Shown: piece after piece, positions 28,235 through 37,161 of the stretch | How the letters are laid out: each line of letters begins with the position of its first letter | Position numbering within the stretch: the stretch's first letter is position 1 | Source: CAZGZD01 sp964530005 | GTDB lineage: Bacteria; Patescibacteriota; Microgenomatia; UBA1406; GWC2-37-13 | DNA: 64,000 nucleotides | Direction: 5' to 3' | NCBI GenBank assembly: GCA_964530005.1 | Contig: CAZGZD010000002.1 | Span: 5,282 to 69,281, forward strand | Notes under the pieces: generated by a model | Told to the model about the DNA's origin: nothing | Database searches by the model: none | What the model saw: only the letters and a program-made list of their open reading frames with translations | Translations under genes and position numbers: made by a program

Positions 28235-29227
28235 CTATACCTGCGTTTTTGCCTTATTCTGGTACCTTTTAATATCGGCATTAACCATATCCTTAACCAA
28301 ATCCTCAAATGATGTCTTAGGAGTCCACCCAAGTGCACTCTTTGCCTTATCTGCACGGCCTTGAAGGTGGGGCACCTCAGCTGGTCTCTTGAAGCGGGGA
28401 TCCATCTTGACATACTGTTGCCAATTATCAATATTGGCTGCTGCAAATGCACGCTCAACAAACTCCTGCACACTGTGTGTGTCACCGGTTGCTACTACAT
28501 AGTCGTCAGGCGTATCGTGTTGAAGCATAAGATACATCGCCTCAACATAGTCCCCAGCAAATCCCCAGTCACGCTTTGGATCAAGTGAGCCAAGTCGAAG
28601 CTCATCAGATAAACCGAGCTTGATCTTCGCCACACCATCTGTAATCTTGCGCGTCACAAACTGAATCCCACGAATTGGTGACTCGTGATTAAAAAGTACG
28701 CCATTGCAGGTAAAAAGCTTAAAAGACTCTCGATAATTAATCGTCATCCAATAGGCATAGACTTTGGATATTCCATATGGTGAACGAGGATGAAATGGTG
28801 TATTCTCATCCTGATATCCACCCGATATGCCCAGTCCATACATCTCGCTTGTTGATGCCTGATAGAACTTTGTGGTTGGAGAGACAAATTTAATAGCATT
28901 CAAAAGATAGAGCACACCCATTGCGTTGATCTCGGTTGTAAGCTTAGCCTGCTCCCATGAGGAGCCTACAAAAGACTGAGCTGCCAGGTTATACACCTCG
29001 TCGGGTCTGACTCTTTTAATAATATTAAGAAGCGATGCCTCATCTGTAAGATCTCCTTCAACATATTCAATGTCGGCTGTAATTCCCAAAAAATCTAGAT
29101 TGTCAAATGAAGGATTGGAATAACGGCGAAGCATGCCATAGACCTTGTAGCCCTTCTCAACGAGCAACTTGGCCAAATACGGGCCATCCTGACCTAAGAT
29201 TCCAGTAATAAGCGCGACTTTACTCAT
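28235..29227 (-). CDS. gmd: GDP-mannose 4,6-dehydratase
   Basis: A 330-residue extended SDR that dehydrates GDP-D-mannose to GDP-4-keto-6-deoxymannose. The motifs are diagnostic: VALITGILGQDGPYLAKLL at the N-terminus, YNLAAQSFVGSSWEQ, ASTSEMYG for the catalytic Thr/Ser and Glu, SPYGISKVYAYWMTINYRE for the Tyr-x-x-x-Lys pair, and NHESPIRGIQFVTRKIT. The usual Arg-Gly in the last motif is kept, but the second position is Ile rather than Arg. It supplies both GDP-L-fucose (with the synthase at 18560) and possibly other deoxysugars. It is transcribed alone on the minus strand. Confidence 0.93.
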   Translation of the reverse strand: MSKVALITGILGQDGPYLAKLLVEKGYKVYGMLRRYSNPSFDNLDFLGITADIEYVEGDLTDEASLLNIIKRVRPDEVYNLAAQSFVGSSWEQAKLTTEINAMGVLYLLNAIKFVSPTTKFYQASTSEMYGLGISGGYQDENTPFHPRSPYGISKVYAYWMTINYRESFKLFTCNGVLFNHESPIRGIQFVTRKITDGVAKIKLGLSDELRLGSLDPKRDWGFAGDYVEAMYLMLQHDTPDDYVVATGDTHSVQEFVERAFAAANIDNWQQYVKMDPRFKRPAEVPHLQGRADKAKSALGWTPKTSFEDLVKDMVNADIKRYQNKAKTQV

Positions 29228-29299
29228 ATTAGATAATAATGGACTATATTGTAGCTAAATGCAACTATATCTGCAATCTGTAAGAAGTAGCTTAACAGT

Positions 29300-30118
29300 T
29301 TACTTTGGTTGTCCTAAAAATACAGACCTTGTCAAACCGTCGAAAGTCGGAATTGTACGAGACTTGAACAACCCTGGATCTTTTCCATGCAATCCAACAT
29401 ATTCTAAATAGTCGGATATTCCTGCATGATGAGTCGCGTCACCCTCACGAGTAAGATGAGATAGGGTATTGTCGGCCAATACTACAGCGTCGCGAGCCAA
29501 AAATCCACGATTAACTATTGAGGATAGATCTGCTTTATACATCTGCTTAGGATGATCAACATATACTAGATCAACTAAACCCTCATATCTACTAGGAATT
29601 GTCGGAATAGCATCCTCAGCTGAACCATGGATGATCGTCACAGAACCTGCTCCCAAGCTTTCAAAATCTCTTCCTGCTTCAACTATTTGTGCATTTACAC
29701 CAGCACTTGTAAAGTTCTCCAGTGCAGCTTGTGCTTCAGTGTCACCATATTCAAAAGTAAGCACCTCGGCATCTTCATGTCCAAGCAATATAGAAAGACT
29801 ACCGAGACCATGAGCTGTACCAAGCTCAAATACTACCCTAGGTTGTTGGCGAGAAGCTTCTTCAGTAAGTACAGGCACTACATCTGGATTAGAAAAATTT
29901 ACGTGTCCTGTATTACCATGACTATCTGTATATATAGCTCCATCTGCGTGAGCTGTCTGCATAGCAATAAGTCTATCCATCACACCAAGTTTTGCCACTT
30001 GACTGTCTGTTAGTCCATGTAAGTGAAGTGCGTCAATTTTTCTGTGAAGCTCTTCTTGTGTCTCGCCAGTCCTTCGCATGCGCTGGTCAAGACTCTCTTT
30101 GTTTGACATATCAACCAT
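29300..30118 (-). CDS. SAM-dependent O-methyltransferase-like protein
   Basis: A 272-residue protein with a helical N-terminus (residues 1-75) and a class I methyltransferase core: VVFELGTAHGLGSLSILL (motif I), VLTFEYGD (acidic ribose contact), IIHGSAEDAIPTI and LVDLVYVDHPKQMY, then DAVVLADNTLSH. The order matches the catechol-O-methyltransferase/Methyltransf_24 group. Its codon use looks richer in GC than the surrounding glycan genes, as judged by eye. It is separated by 72 bp from gmd on the same strand and is divergent from the flippase at 30265. Substrate unknown. Confidence 0.65.
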   Translation of the reverse strand: MVDMSNKESLDQRMRRTGETQEELHRKIDALHLHGLTDSQVAKLGVMDRLIAMQTAHADGAIYTDSHGNTGHVNFSNPDVVPVLTEEASRQQPRVVFELGTAHGLGSLSILLGHEDAEVLTFEYGDTEAQAALENFTSAGVNAQIVEAGRDFESLGAGSVTIIHGSAEDAIPTIPSRYEGLVDLVYVDHPKQMYKADLSSIVNRGFLARDAVVLADNTLSHLTREGDATHHAGISDYLEYVGLHGKDPGLFKSRTIPTFDGLTRSVFLGQPK

Positions 30119-30173
30119 AGGTAAAAATTATAAACAATCTTGTATGATTTGTAAACTATATCACTTTGTGCAT

Positions 30174-30193
30174 CAAAGTCAAGTATGACTTTG
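30174..30193. promoter_or_regulatory. Inverted repeat in a divergent intergenic region
   Basis: CAAAGTCA (30174-30181) and TGACTTTG (30186-30193) form a perfect 8-bp inverted repeat with a 4-base loop AGTA. It lies in the 146-bp gap between the methyltransferase (minus) and the flippase (plus). No T-run follows on either strand, so an operator or a leader hairpin is more likely than a terminator. A TACAAT box some 15 bases before the flippase ATG may be its -10. Function inferred only. Confidence 0.35.
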
Positions 30194-30264
30194 TCTATCA
30201 GAACGGCTAAAACTCAAACATATTTTCAAATCTTGAGCGACGATTTGATACAATAAACAGTAAT

Positions 30265-31545
30265 ATGTATAAAAAACTTCTCTCATTTGCCAAAAAACAA
30301 ACAAGTCTCAATATAGCCATCAACACTTTCGGCAACTATCTCAACGTCGCCTTCACCGCAGTGTCAGCGCTCATTCTTGTGCGGGTTATGGGGCCTGTCG
30401 ACTATGGAATACTGAGTGTACTTCTGGGCATTGTATACGTATTGGCCAATGTACTGGACTTTGGAGCCACTGCCACAATCTACTCGTATCTACCACCACT
30501 TCTCGTCAAAAGTCGGGAAGATGTATACCGATTTGTGAAGACTGTCTTTTTTTATCAATCGACACTCTCTTGTGCCTCTCTTATTATTCTTATCATTGCT
30601 TTTCCATATCTCGACCGGATATTTTTCAAGACTGGAGCAGGACCTGTAGAATTTTACTTAACAAGTATATCAACTCTTCTTCTTCTCTGGCAGAATTTTA
30701 ATCTCAATATTCATTTTGCAGCACGCAAATTCGTAATTGCCAATATCTATCTCAATATCGCAAATGTTGTCAAGATGATTGCACTTGTTGTGCTTATCTG
30801 GACGAATCTCGTCACTGTTGGATCAATTATTGCTGTATTTGGAATTGTCGGGCCACTTGCCCTCTTTACGTGCGTGATGTGGGAGAAGAGAAGAGTCGTG
30901 ACATCTGTACTTACGGCACGCGTTCGTCGATCTGATTTTCGTCCTCGCTATACTATCACTTACTTCATAGCTACGCAATTTTATAATATGGCTCTTCGAA
31001 TGGATCTATTTCTTTTGTCCTTCTTTGGCCTTCGCGCCGAAGTTGGGTATTATGCGCTTGCTCAAAAAATAATACTTACGATCGTCTCAACCATAATAAG
31101 TATTACACAAGTCCTTTCTCCACACTTTGCGAATGTGAGAAATAAAAAACAAACACTCCATGAATTTAAAAATGGACTTTTATATTTCTTGATTCCAACA
31201 GCACTATTTGTAGTTTTGTTTTTTATACCAGATGGACTTTTTTTCCTCTTCTTCACCCATAAATTTGCACCTGCTGCGACTATCACACACGTACTTGCGC
31301 TTCCCTTTATACTCTTTACACTTGCTCATTTGCCTATGCTTTTTCTACTTTATACCGTGCGAAAGCCTATTTATATTCTGGCCGGAAACATCGTGTACTT
31401 TGTTGGAGTCACGGTTGGATCATATTTACTGATACCACATTTTGGAGTGTATGGACCACCTTATGCAATAGTCGCATCTTTACTTGCGACAATCGCTATC
31501 TTTGGGATAGGATCTCGGGTGGAGTACAAAAAACTACCTAAGTAA
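30265..31545 (+). CDS. Polysaccharide flippase, Wzx-like (MOP superfamily)
   Basis: A 426-residue polytopic protein with about 12 helices. The N-terminal segment LNIAINTFGNYLNVAFTAVSALIL, then RVMGPVDYGILSVLLG and ATIYSYLPPLLVKSRED, matches the oligosaccharide flippase group that moves undecaprenyl-diphosphate-linked repeat units outward. It lacks a large soluble domain. It is the second MOP protein of the window; the MurJ-like one at 22689 has a different N-terminal signature. It is transcribed alone, and its stop lies 2 bp from the convergent GT-C stop. Confidence 0.82.
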   Translation: MYKKLLSFAKKQTSLNIAINTFGNYLNVAFTAVSALILVRVMGPVDYGILSVLLGIVYVLANVLDFGATATIYSYLPPLLVKSREDVYRFVKTVFFYQSTLSCASLIILIIAFPYLDRIFFKTGAGPVEFYLTSISTLLLLWQNFNLNIHFAARKFVIANIYLNIANVVKMIALVVLIWTNLVTVGSIIAVFGIVGPLALFTCVMWEKRRVVTSVLTARVRRSDFRPRYTITYFIATQFYNMALRMDLFLLSFFGLRAEVGYYALAQKIILTIVSTIISITQVLSPHFANVRNKKQTLHEFKNGLLYFLIPTALFVVLFFIPDGLFFLFFTHKFAPAATITHVLALPFILFTLAHLPMLFLLYTVRKPIYILAGNIVYFVGVTVGSYLLIPHFGVYGPPYAIVASLLATIAIFGIGSRVEYKKLPK

Positions 31546-31547
31546 CG

Positions 31548-32909
31548 CTATTTTTGACGGGCCATAGGCTTAGATTTTGACCATACTTCAACACTAAGTC
31601 CTCGATATGATGTGACTTTTACTCTTTTATATGATACGGCCTGCAGAGCATGTACAAAGTCATATCCATATATGTCTGCCGTATAGGGAATAATGTATAT
31701 TTCGGAAGCTGTGGGCTTAATTTGATCAATTGACCGAAGATCTATTGTCACGATATCCGGCCGGTAATATCCAATAGGGTCTGAAGAAGTTGAGATCATA
31801 TATATTGGACGACTGGCCGGAAGTTGGGTAGAAAGGCTCTTCCAGTCTTCTCTGTGATAAACAGTACCCAAAAGATATATAAGAGAAAAAGTCACAAATC
31901 CACCTATCAAAATCTGCCTAAAGAAACGAACTTGAACACCCAGAGCCAAAAGGCATGACATTGAAAGTATGAGATAGAGAAATCTGAAATAAGACAGAAG
32001 GGGAGTAAATAGTGAAAAAATAAATCCCAGTGCAAGTGGGACGCTAAGCAGCGTAAAAAATAATCTACTCTTAAGTGATCCAACGGCTACACCCACAGCA
32101 ACATACAACGTCCACAGACCAGCTACGGCAAAAAATACTTTCTTAGGCTCCATACTGATTCGCCCTGTAGCAAACTTGAGTGGGATCAGCATCAGATTCT
32201 TTGCGTTTGCCACCCCAAGTAAGCTTCGCCAGTTCGGGGCAATTGAAAGAAGTGTCTGTGAGTTTTGATACTGCATAAAAAGCAGTGGAGAGAGAATTAA
32301 AAGAGCTGCGACTACCCCTATAAAAGATATGGGAATTATTGAGATTCTTTTTTTTAGTATCAATGCAAGGCCAAACGCAGCGATCATAAACACTGAACCA
32401 TAGAATGTAAAGATAGATAGAGCAGTTGCGATATTGAAAAATAAAATATCTGCAGACTTTTGCTTCTTGCTTTTCAGAAGTTTGAGTAAATAATAAGTGG
32501 CAACGCTCAGAAAAAAAGTCGCCATCATATACATCCGTGCCTCCTGAGAATAATAAATGATGAGCGGATTAAAAAGAAAAAAAAGAGCAGCCCACAGAGC
32601 ATTTCTTTTGCCTGAAATACTAATCACTATCTTATACACCACATATCCTGTCAGGAGAGAAATGATCACAGAAGGCATTCGAAGAGATATCTCAGAGATT
32701 CCAAATATAAGACTCCATATTCTTAGGAAGAAATAGTAAAGTGGTGGATGAAAGTCATGGATTGAAAATCGAGATATGATCGCCGCCAACGGTACTTTAC
32801 TGGCGACCTTGGCCGAAATTGCCTCATCCAACCACAGGGACTGATTAAGTGCAATAAGGCGAAATAAAAATGCCAGCAAAATTATGAAAAAAAGTTTGGT
32901 ATTTTTCAT
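31548..32909 (-). CDS. GT-C family membrane glycosyltransferase (PMT/ArnT-like)
   Basis: A 453-residue polytopic protein. Helix 1 (LFFIILLAFLFRLIAL) is followed directly by NQSLWLDEAISAKVASK, the full first-loop motif with the catalytic Asp-Glu, and IHDFHPPLYYFFLRIWSLIFG, whose HPPLYY motif is typical of mannosyl/glucosyltransferases acting outside the membrane. About ten helices follow, then a short soluble tail. Its ATG overlaps the LCP stop by one base (TAATG arrangement), so the two are coupled. It is the last gene of the long reverse block that starts at the Xer gene. Confidence 0.82.
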   Translation of the reverse strand: MKNTKLFFIILLAFLFRLIALNQSLWLDEAISAKVASKVPLAAIISRFSIHDFHPPLYYFFLRIWSLIFGISEISLRMPSVIISLLTGYVVYKIVISISGKRNALWAALFFLFNPLIIYYSQEARMYMMATFFLSVATYYLLKLLKSKKQKSADILFFNIATALSIFTFYGSVFMIAAFGLALILKKRISIIPISFIGVVAALLILSPLLFMQYQNSQTLLSIAPNWRSLLGVANAKNLMLIPLKFATGRISMEPKKVFFAVAGLWTLYVAVGVAVGSLKSRLFFTLLSVPLALGFIFSLFTPLLSYFRFLYLILSMSCLLALGVQVRFFRQILIGGFVTFSLIYLLGTVYHREDWKSLSTQLPASRPIYMISTSSDPIGYYRPDIVTIDLRSIDQIKPTASEIYIIPYTADIYGYDFVHALQAVSYKRVKVTSYRGLSVEVWSKSKPMARQK

Positions 32910-34033
32910 TACGGATTTGTGATTCCTTGGGGAATAGGGGTTGGACTCGGTGATGGATTAATTCCCGCGATTACATCGGATATTGCACTGTGCACCAAGC
33001 CCCATCTGTCTCTACCCTCATCAGGTATCAAAATATAGCCGCTTGCTGGAGAATAATTATTTTTAAGCACATTCTCGTCAGACAAAACATAATTCTTTAT
33101 TTTGTATTTTGATGAGCTTTCTTTAAACATTTTTTGCATAAATGAAAGACCCATATCAGTTCGTACATGATTTTTGAGATCATCCATTAGTGGAATTATT
33201 TTTGGAATAAATCCGATTGAGATTACTTTGTCGCGTGCTGCTTCCAAAAAAAGCTGCTGACGACGTGCCCGTCCAAAATCCCCACCATCGGGAACTCCAT
33301 GACGGGAGCGCACATATTTAAGCGCTTCTTGTCCATTCATTGTGTTTACTCCAGCTGCGAAGTGAACAGGTTGGTACCGGCATGGAAATGCCACTTCGGG
33401 AGACTCTGTTGCTATCTTCTCAAGCTCTTCAAGCTCATCCTTTTTATGATTACACAGATCATCTTCACGCCCATCTATCGGATACTGCTTATCATCAAAT
33501 CCTCGTTCGACATTGATGGTCACGCCGCCTATCGTATCGACTGCCGTCTGAAAACCAGAAAAATCAAGAGCCACATAATAATCAATATCCAGTCCTGTCA
33601 CCTCATGCACAATAGCCTTTACAAGATCAGCAGCTCCTTGACTTTCTTTATATTTACTACTGAGATCTGGATAATTATCGGGAAATAGACCCATCTGATA
33701 GACTGCATTGATCTTTGAATGAAAATCAAAATTTGAATTTGTCGGTACTTTAACCCAAAGATCGCGAGGAATAGATATGAGTTGCACTTTTTTATTCTTA
33801 ATATCAACATGCGCGATCATAACTGTATCGGTAAGATATGACCCTTCATGCCCAGCACCCCCATATCCAAGAAGTAGAATATTGAAAATGTCTTTCTCTT
33901 TCTTTGCAAGGGGTGAAGTATTTGCACTCGAGGAGCTCGTATGAACGATAGAGTAGAAGTGTGCAAACTTGAATAAAAAAATAATGAAGATTGCTGCCGC
34001 AATAGCTCCAAGGATAATAAACGCCTTCTTCAT
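32909..34033 (-). CDS. LytR-CpsA-Psr (LCP) family glycan ligase
   Basis: A 374-residue membrane-anchored protein: one N-terminal helix (FIILGAIAAAIFIIFLFKFAH), a short linker and an extracellular LCP domain. NILLLGYGGAGHEG ... YLTDTVMIAHVDIKNKKVQLISIPRDLWV contains the conserved Asp and the SIPRD arginine/aspartate that bind the polyprenyl pyrophosphate, and EALKYVRSRHGVPDGGDFGRARRQQ is the second signature. A Pro-rich tail ends the protein. LCP enzymes attach polyprenyl-linked glycans to the cell wall, so this may be the final ligase for the polymer made in the window. It lies next to the GT-C gene it overlaps by 1 bp. Confidence 0.9.
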   Translation of the reverse strand: MKKAFIILGAIAAAIFIIFLFKFAHFYSIVHTSSSSANTSPLAKKEKDIFNILLLGYGGAGHEGSYLTDTVMIAHVDIKNKKVQLISIPRDLWVKVPTNSNFDFHSKINAVYQMGLFPDNYPDLSSKYKESQGAADLVKAIVHEVTGLDIDYYVALDFSGFQTAVDTIGGVTINVERGFDDKQYPIDGREDDLCNHKKDELEELEKIATESPEVAFPCRYQPVHFAAGVNTMNGQEALKYVRSRHGVPDGGDFGRARRQQLFLEAARDKVISIGFIPKIIPLMDDLKNHVRTDMGLSFMQKMFKESSSKYKIKNYVLSDENVLKNNYSPASGYILIPDEGRDRWGLVHSAISDVIAGINPSPSPTPIPQGITNP

Positions 34034-34069
34034 TAAATTATATTTTTAATATGTAAACTACAGAATAAT

Positions 34070-34143
34070 TGGAGCGGGATACGGGAGTCGAACCCGTTTC
34101 TTCACCTTGGAAGGGTGACGTTAAACCGTTTAACTAATCCCGC
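34070..34143 (-). tRNA. tRNA-Gly (anticodon TCC)
   Basis: On the minus strand the 7-bp acceptor stem is GCGGGAT/ATCCCGC, the anticodon arm TCACC-CTTCCAA-GGTGA shows TCC in the loop, and the T arm is ACGGG-TTCGACT-CCCGT. The 3' CCA is encoded in the genome (bases 34070-34072, reading CCA on the minus strand). It sits between galE and the LCP gene on the same strand, so it may be part of the long reverse transcript. Confidence 0.95.
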
Positions 34144-34241
34144 ATGTACCACCTTACAACTTAAACCGCTCGCCAAATTTGAGGTAAATTATAGCTGATA
34201 ATTTTAGCAGTATAGCAGTAAAAAAATCATCAACTCGCATC

Positions 34242-35252
34242 TTATCTCTCCCAACCATTGGGATGGGTCTTATACCATGTAATCAGAGATTCCACGCTCT
34301 GCTCAAGCGTACGCTCAGGCTTCCAACCGAGCACTGATCCTGCTTTCTCGATTGAAGCAATCATCATAGCATACTCACCGGCACGCGGTTGACCTTTTGT
34401 GAGATCAAAAGTAGCGCCTGTTTTTTGCTTTACCATATCTACAATCTCAAGAACCGAATTACCGTGCCCAGTACCAAGATTTATAATCTCACTACTTCCA
34501 CCAGAGGAAAGATACTCAAGTGCTTTTATATGTGCGGTATTAAGATCAACAACATTGATATAGTCGCGAATCGGTGTCTTGTCAGGGGTATCTACCTCAG
34601 GACAAGTAAGGGCAAAAGGCTCAATCCCCAAAGCACCTCGCACTGCATTCTGCATAAGAAGCGTTGATGGCTTTTTGGAATCGCCTATTAGTCCATCATC
34701 AGAGGCCCCGCACACATTAAAATAGCGCAGTATCACATACTGCAGGCCCTTGAGTCGGCCCATCCACTGGATTATCGACTCAGCGATTCGCTTTGACTCA
34801 CCATATGGATTACTGGGAACTATTGGATGCTTCTCGTCAACCGGAACATATTGAGCTTCTCCATACACAGCGCATGTTGATGAAAAGATTATCCGTGGAA
34901 TATTGTATTTGACTAAATTCTCAACAAGATTAAGCGTACTTCCTATATTGTTTTTAAAATATTTCTCAGGAGTGCTCATCGACTCGTCGACAAGACACGA
35001 AGCGGCATAGTGCAACACAGCCTCTATGTCAGGATGATTCTCAAACAAGGGAGATAGATCTTTCTGAAGATCCAGCTCGACCGTAGTTAGCCGATCTGGA
35101 CCGAACTTATCACTAAGGCTGACCAGCGGCTCATGGTATCCTGTGACAAAATTGTCAACTGCGACCACATTGTAATCTGCCTTGAGAAGCAGATAAGTCG
35201 CAACAGATCCGATGAATCCACCAGCTCCAGTCACCAGTATTTTTCCCTTCAT
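34242..35252 (-). CDS. galE: UDP-glucose 4-epimerase
   Basis: A 336-residue extended SDR that interconverts UDP-glucose and UDP-galactose (or the N-acetyl forms). VTGAGGFIGSVATYLLL binds NAD, HYAASCLVDESM is the family motif with the variant Cys-Leu, SSTCAVYGE gives the catalytic Ser/Thr position, and PYGESKRIAESI contains Tyr-x-x-x-Lys. TPIRDYINVVDLNTAHIKAL and INLGTGHGNSVLEIV are the GalE-specific C-terminal motifs. Length is normal. It follows the DMT gene by 5 bp in the reverse operon, so it probably supplies the sugar nucleotide for the neighbouring GT2. Confidence 0.9.
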   Translation of the reverse strand: MKGKILVTGAGGFIGSVATYLLLKADYNVVAVDNFVTGYHEPLVSLSDKFGPDRLTTVELDLQKDLSPLFENHPDIEAVLHYAASCLVDESMSTPEKYFKNNIGSTLNLVENLVKYNIPRIIFSSTCAVYGEAQYVPVDEKHPIVPSNPYGESKRIAESIIQWMGRLKGLQYVILRYFNVCGASDDGLIGDSKKPSTLLMQNAVRGALGIEPFALTCPEVDTPDKTPIRDYINVVDLNTAHIKALEYLSSGGSSEIINLGTGHGNSVLEIVDMVKQKTGATFDLTKGQPRAGEYAMMIASIEKAGSVLGWKPERTLEQSVESLITWYKTHPNGWER

Positions 35253-35257
35253 AATTC

Positions 35258-36247
35258 TTATGTTATATGATTAATCTTTTGAAATACAGCAGATATTTGT
35301 CGCACGAATTTTGGCTCATCAACAATGAGAAGATGGAGAGGATGCCAGTGAATTCGTCGTTCGGCAATATATATGCCTGCAAAAATCAGAAAGCTTCCCA
35401 CAATAAATGGAAGAGTTGGTCGCTCTCCCAATAGAATAAACGCGACTATGGCCGTCGCCACTGGGTCAATATAAATAAACAAAGTCGCCTCAGTTCCTCG
35501 CAATCTACTCACTCCATAAAAACATAACAAGTATCCACCAACAAGCGACACCAAACCTCCCCACAATATGCCTATTATGACTGTTGCATTGAGTATTGCT
35601 GTGCGCCCCGTATGAAGTTCATTTACTGAAAATGGAAAGTAAAAAATGGTTGCAATAATCAGTCCAATAAATGTCATAGCGACAACATCTGTTTTTTTTA
35701 CCACATCAGTCTGCATGATGATTCCAATAACAAGGGCCACAGTCCCTAAAATAAAAAGGAGATTTCCGTGCATCTGCCCGGTCGCCATCCGGCCACCGGA
35801 TAAAATAAATGGAGCTGCGATCACAATCAGTACTCCAAAAAAAGAAACTAAGCTACCCATAAGTACTTTTGGCTTCAACTTTGTGTGTAAGAATTTCACT
35901 GCCAAAAAAGAGGTGATTATAGGAGCAGATGCCGCAATAATACTCAGATTGATACTCGGCGCACGAGTCAACCCCATGTCAAACATAGCGTTTACTAAAA
36001 AAATTCCAAAAAAAGAAGAGAAGATGATTTCTGGATAGAAAAGATTGCGAATACGGTGCACCCGCGGTATCGCAAAAGGAGCGAGTATGATTGAAGCCAC
36101 TGCAAAGCGCAGAAACATAAAAGTAAAGGGGGGGATCGATTGTAAGATCAATTTATAAAAAGGAGCAGTAGCACCCCAGATCACATGAGCTGTAACAAGT
36201 GCCAGTATTGGATAATTTACTCTGTGAAAAAGTCGAAATGTAGTCAT
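35258..36247 (-). CDS. EamA/DMT-family membrane transporter
   Basis: About 329 residues from the ATG at 36247-36245, which begins one base past the GT2 stop; the open frame reaches 36286 inside that gene. Ten predicted helices in two EamA repeats of five, starting PILALVTAHVIWGATAPFYKLIL and again near FILGTVALVIGIIMQ. The second repeat has the GTEATLFIYIDPVATAIVAFILLGE signature. Family members export metabolites, and smaller relatives (ArnE/ArnF) flip undecaprenyl-phosphate sugars. Placement between a polyprenyl-phosphate-sugar-synthase-like GT2 and galE makes a lipid-sugar flippase possible. That role is an inference. Confidence 0.75.
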   Translation of the reverse strand: MTTFRLFHRVNYPILALVTAHVIWGATAPFYKLILQSIPPFTFMFLRFAVASIILAPFAIPRVHRIRNLFYPEIIFSSFFGIFLVNAMFDMGLTRAPSINLSIIAASAPIITSFLAVKFLHTKLKPKVLMGSLVSFFGVLIVIAAPFILSGGRMATGQMHGNLLFILGTVALVIGIIMQTDVVKKTDVVAMTFIGLIIATIFYFPFSVNELHTGRTAILNATVIIGILWGGLVSLVGGYLLCFYGVSRLRGTEATLFIYIDPVATAIVAFILLGERPTLPFIVGSFLIFAGIYIAERRIHWHPLHLLIVDEPKFVRQISAVFQKINHIT

Positions 36248-36248
36248 A

Positions 36249-37151
36249 TTAGTTGCGTGGATTCTTTTTTTTGTGAATGTATACAATCAGCTCACCCAAA
36301 ATTCCGGTCATCAGAATCTGAATTCCAACCAAAATCATAAGAATGGCAAATTGTAGCATCGGGCGTCTATAAAGAAGAATCTGAAAAAACACACGCTCGA
36401 CCGTCAGATACAAGGCGATTAGGAATCCAACTGCAAAAAATAAAAGTCCAGCAATACCAAAAAAGTGAAGTGGTCGCTCAGCAAATTTATACAAAAAATA
36501 CGCAGTAAAAGTGTCAAAAAATCCGACAAATATCTTTCCTATCCCAAACTTTGATTTACCATAAGTACGCTCTCTATTGTGAACGGCTATCTCAGAGACA
36601 GCGAACCCACTAATATGAGCCGCCACAGGTAGAAAACGAAAATTGTTGCCATACAGCACAACCTCATCAAGCACCACACGTCGAAGAGCCTTGAATCCAC
36701 AGTTTATGTCGGTAAATGGTGAGTGGACAAAAGCCCTCAAAAACCAGTTTGCCAAGCGCGAATAAGTGCGTATTATCAAATTATCTTTCCTTGTAACACG
36801 CACACCATTGACCAGATCAAATCCCGCATCCAATTTTTTAAGAAATTGCGCAATGTCCTGCGGATCATCCTGAAGATCCGCGTCCATAAATATAAGCGTC
36901 TGTCCACGAGAGGCCGCTATACCACGAGTCAATGCATTGCCCTTACCCAGGCGCGACCTATTCCGAACAAGCTCAACATGCGAATCTTTTTTGGCGATTG
37001 AATTGACGACATCGAAGCTACCATCTGACGAGCCATCATCAACAAACACAATCTCATATTCCCCGGACTTCTTAAGCTCAGCAGTCAACTCAATATAGAG
37101 CTGTGGCAAGCTCTCATTTTCATTGTAGAATGGAATAATAATACTAAGCAT
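36249..37151 (-). CDS. Polyprenyl-phosphate-sugar synthase-like glycosyltransferase (GT2, DPM1/GtrB type)
   Basis: A 300-residue GT2 enzyme with two C-terminal membrane helices, the classic layout for making undecaprenyl-phosphate-linked sugars. LSIIIPFYNENESLPQL opens it, VFVDDGSSDGSFDVV and IFMDADLQDDPQDI are complete acidic and DxD motifs, and LANWFLRAFVHSPFTDINCGFKAL is typical of the group. The helices at about 230-250 and 265-285 are clear. It lies between the DUF2079 protein (10 bp upstream) and the DMT transporter (1 bp downstream). The product would be the donor for a GT-C enzyme. Confidence 0.87.
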   Translation of the reverse strand: MLSIIIPFYNENESLPQLYIELTAELKKSGEYEIVFVDDGSSDGSFDVVNSIAKKDSHVELVRNRSRLGKGNALTRGIAASRGQTLIFMDADLQDDPQDIAQFLKKLDAGFDLVNGVRVTRKDNLIIRTYSRLANWFLRAFVHSPFTDINCGFKALRRVVLDEVVLYGNNFRFLPVAAHISGFAVSEIAVHNRERTYGKSKFGIGKIFVGFFDTFTAYFLYKFAERPLHFFGIAGLLFFAVGFLIALYLTVERVFFQILLYRRPMLQFAILMILVGIQILMTGILGELIVYIHKKKNPRN

Positions 37152-37161
37152 AGGTTTTATG

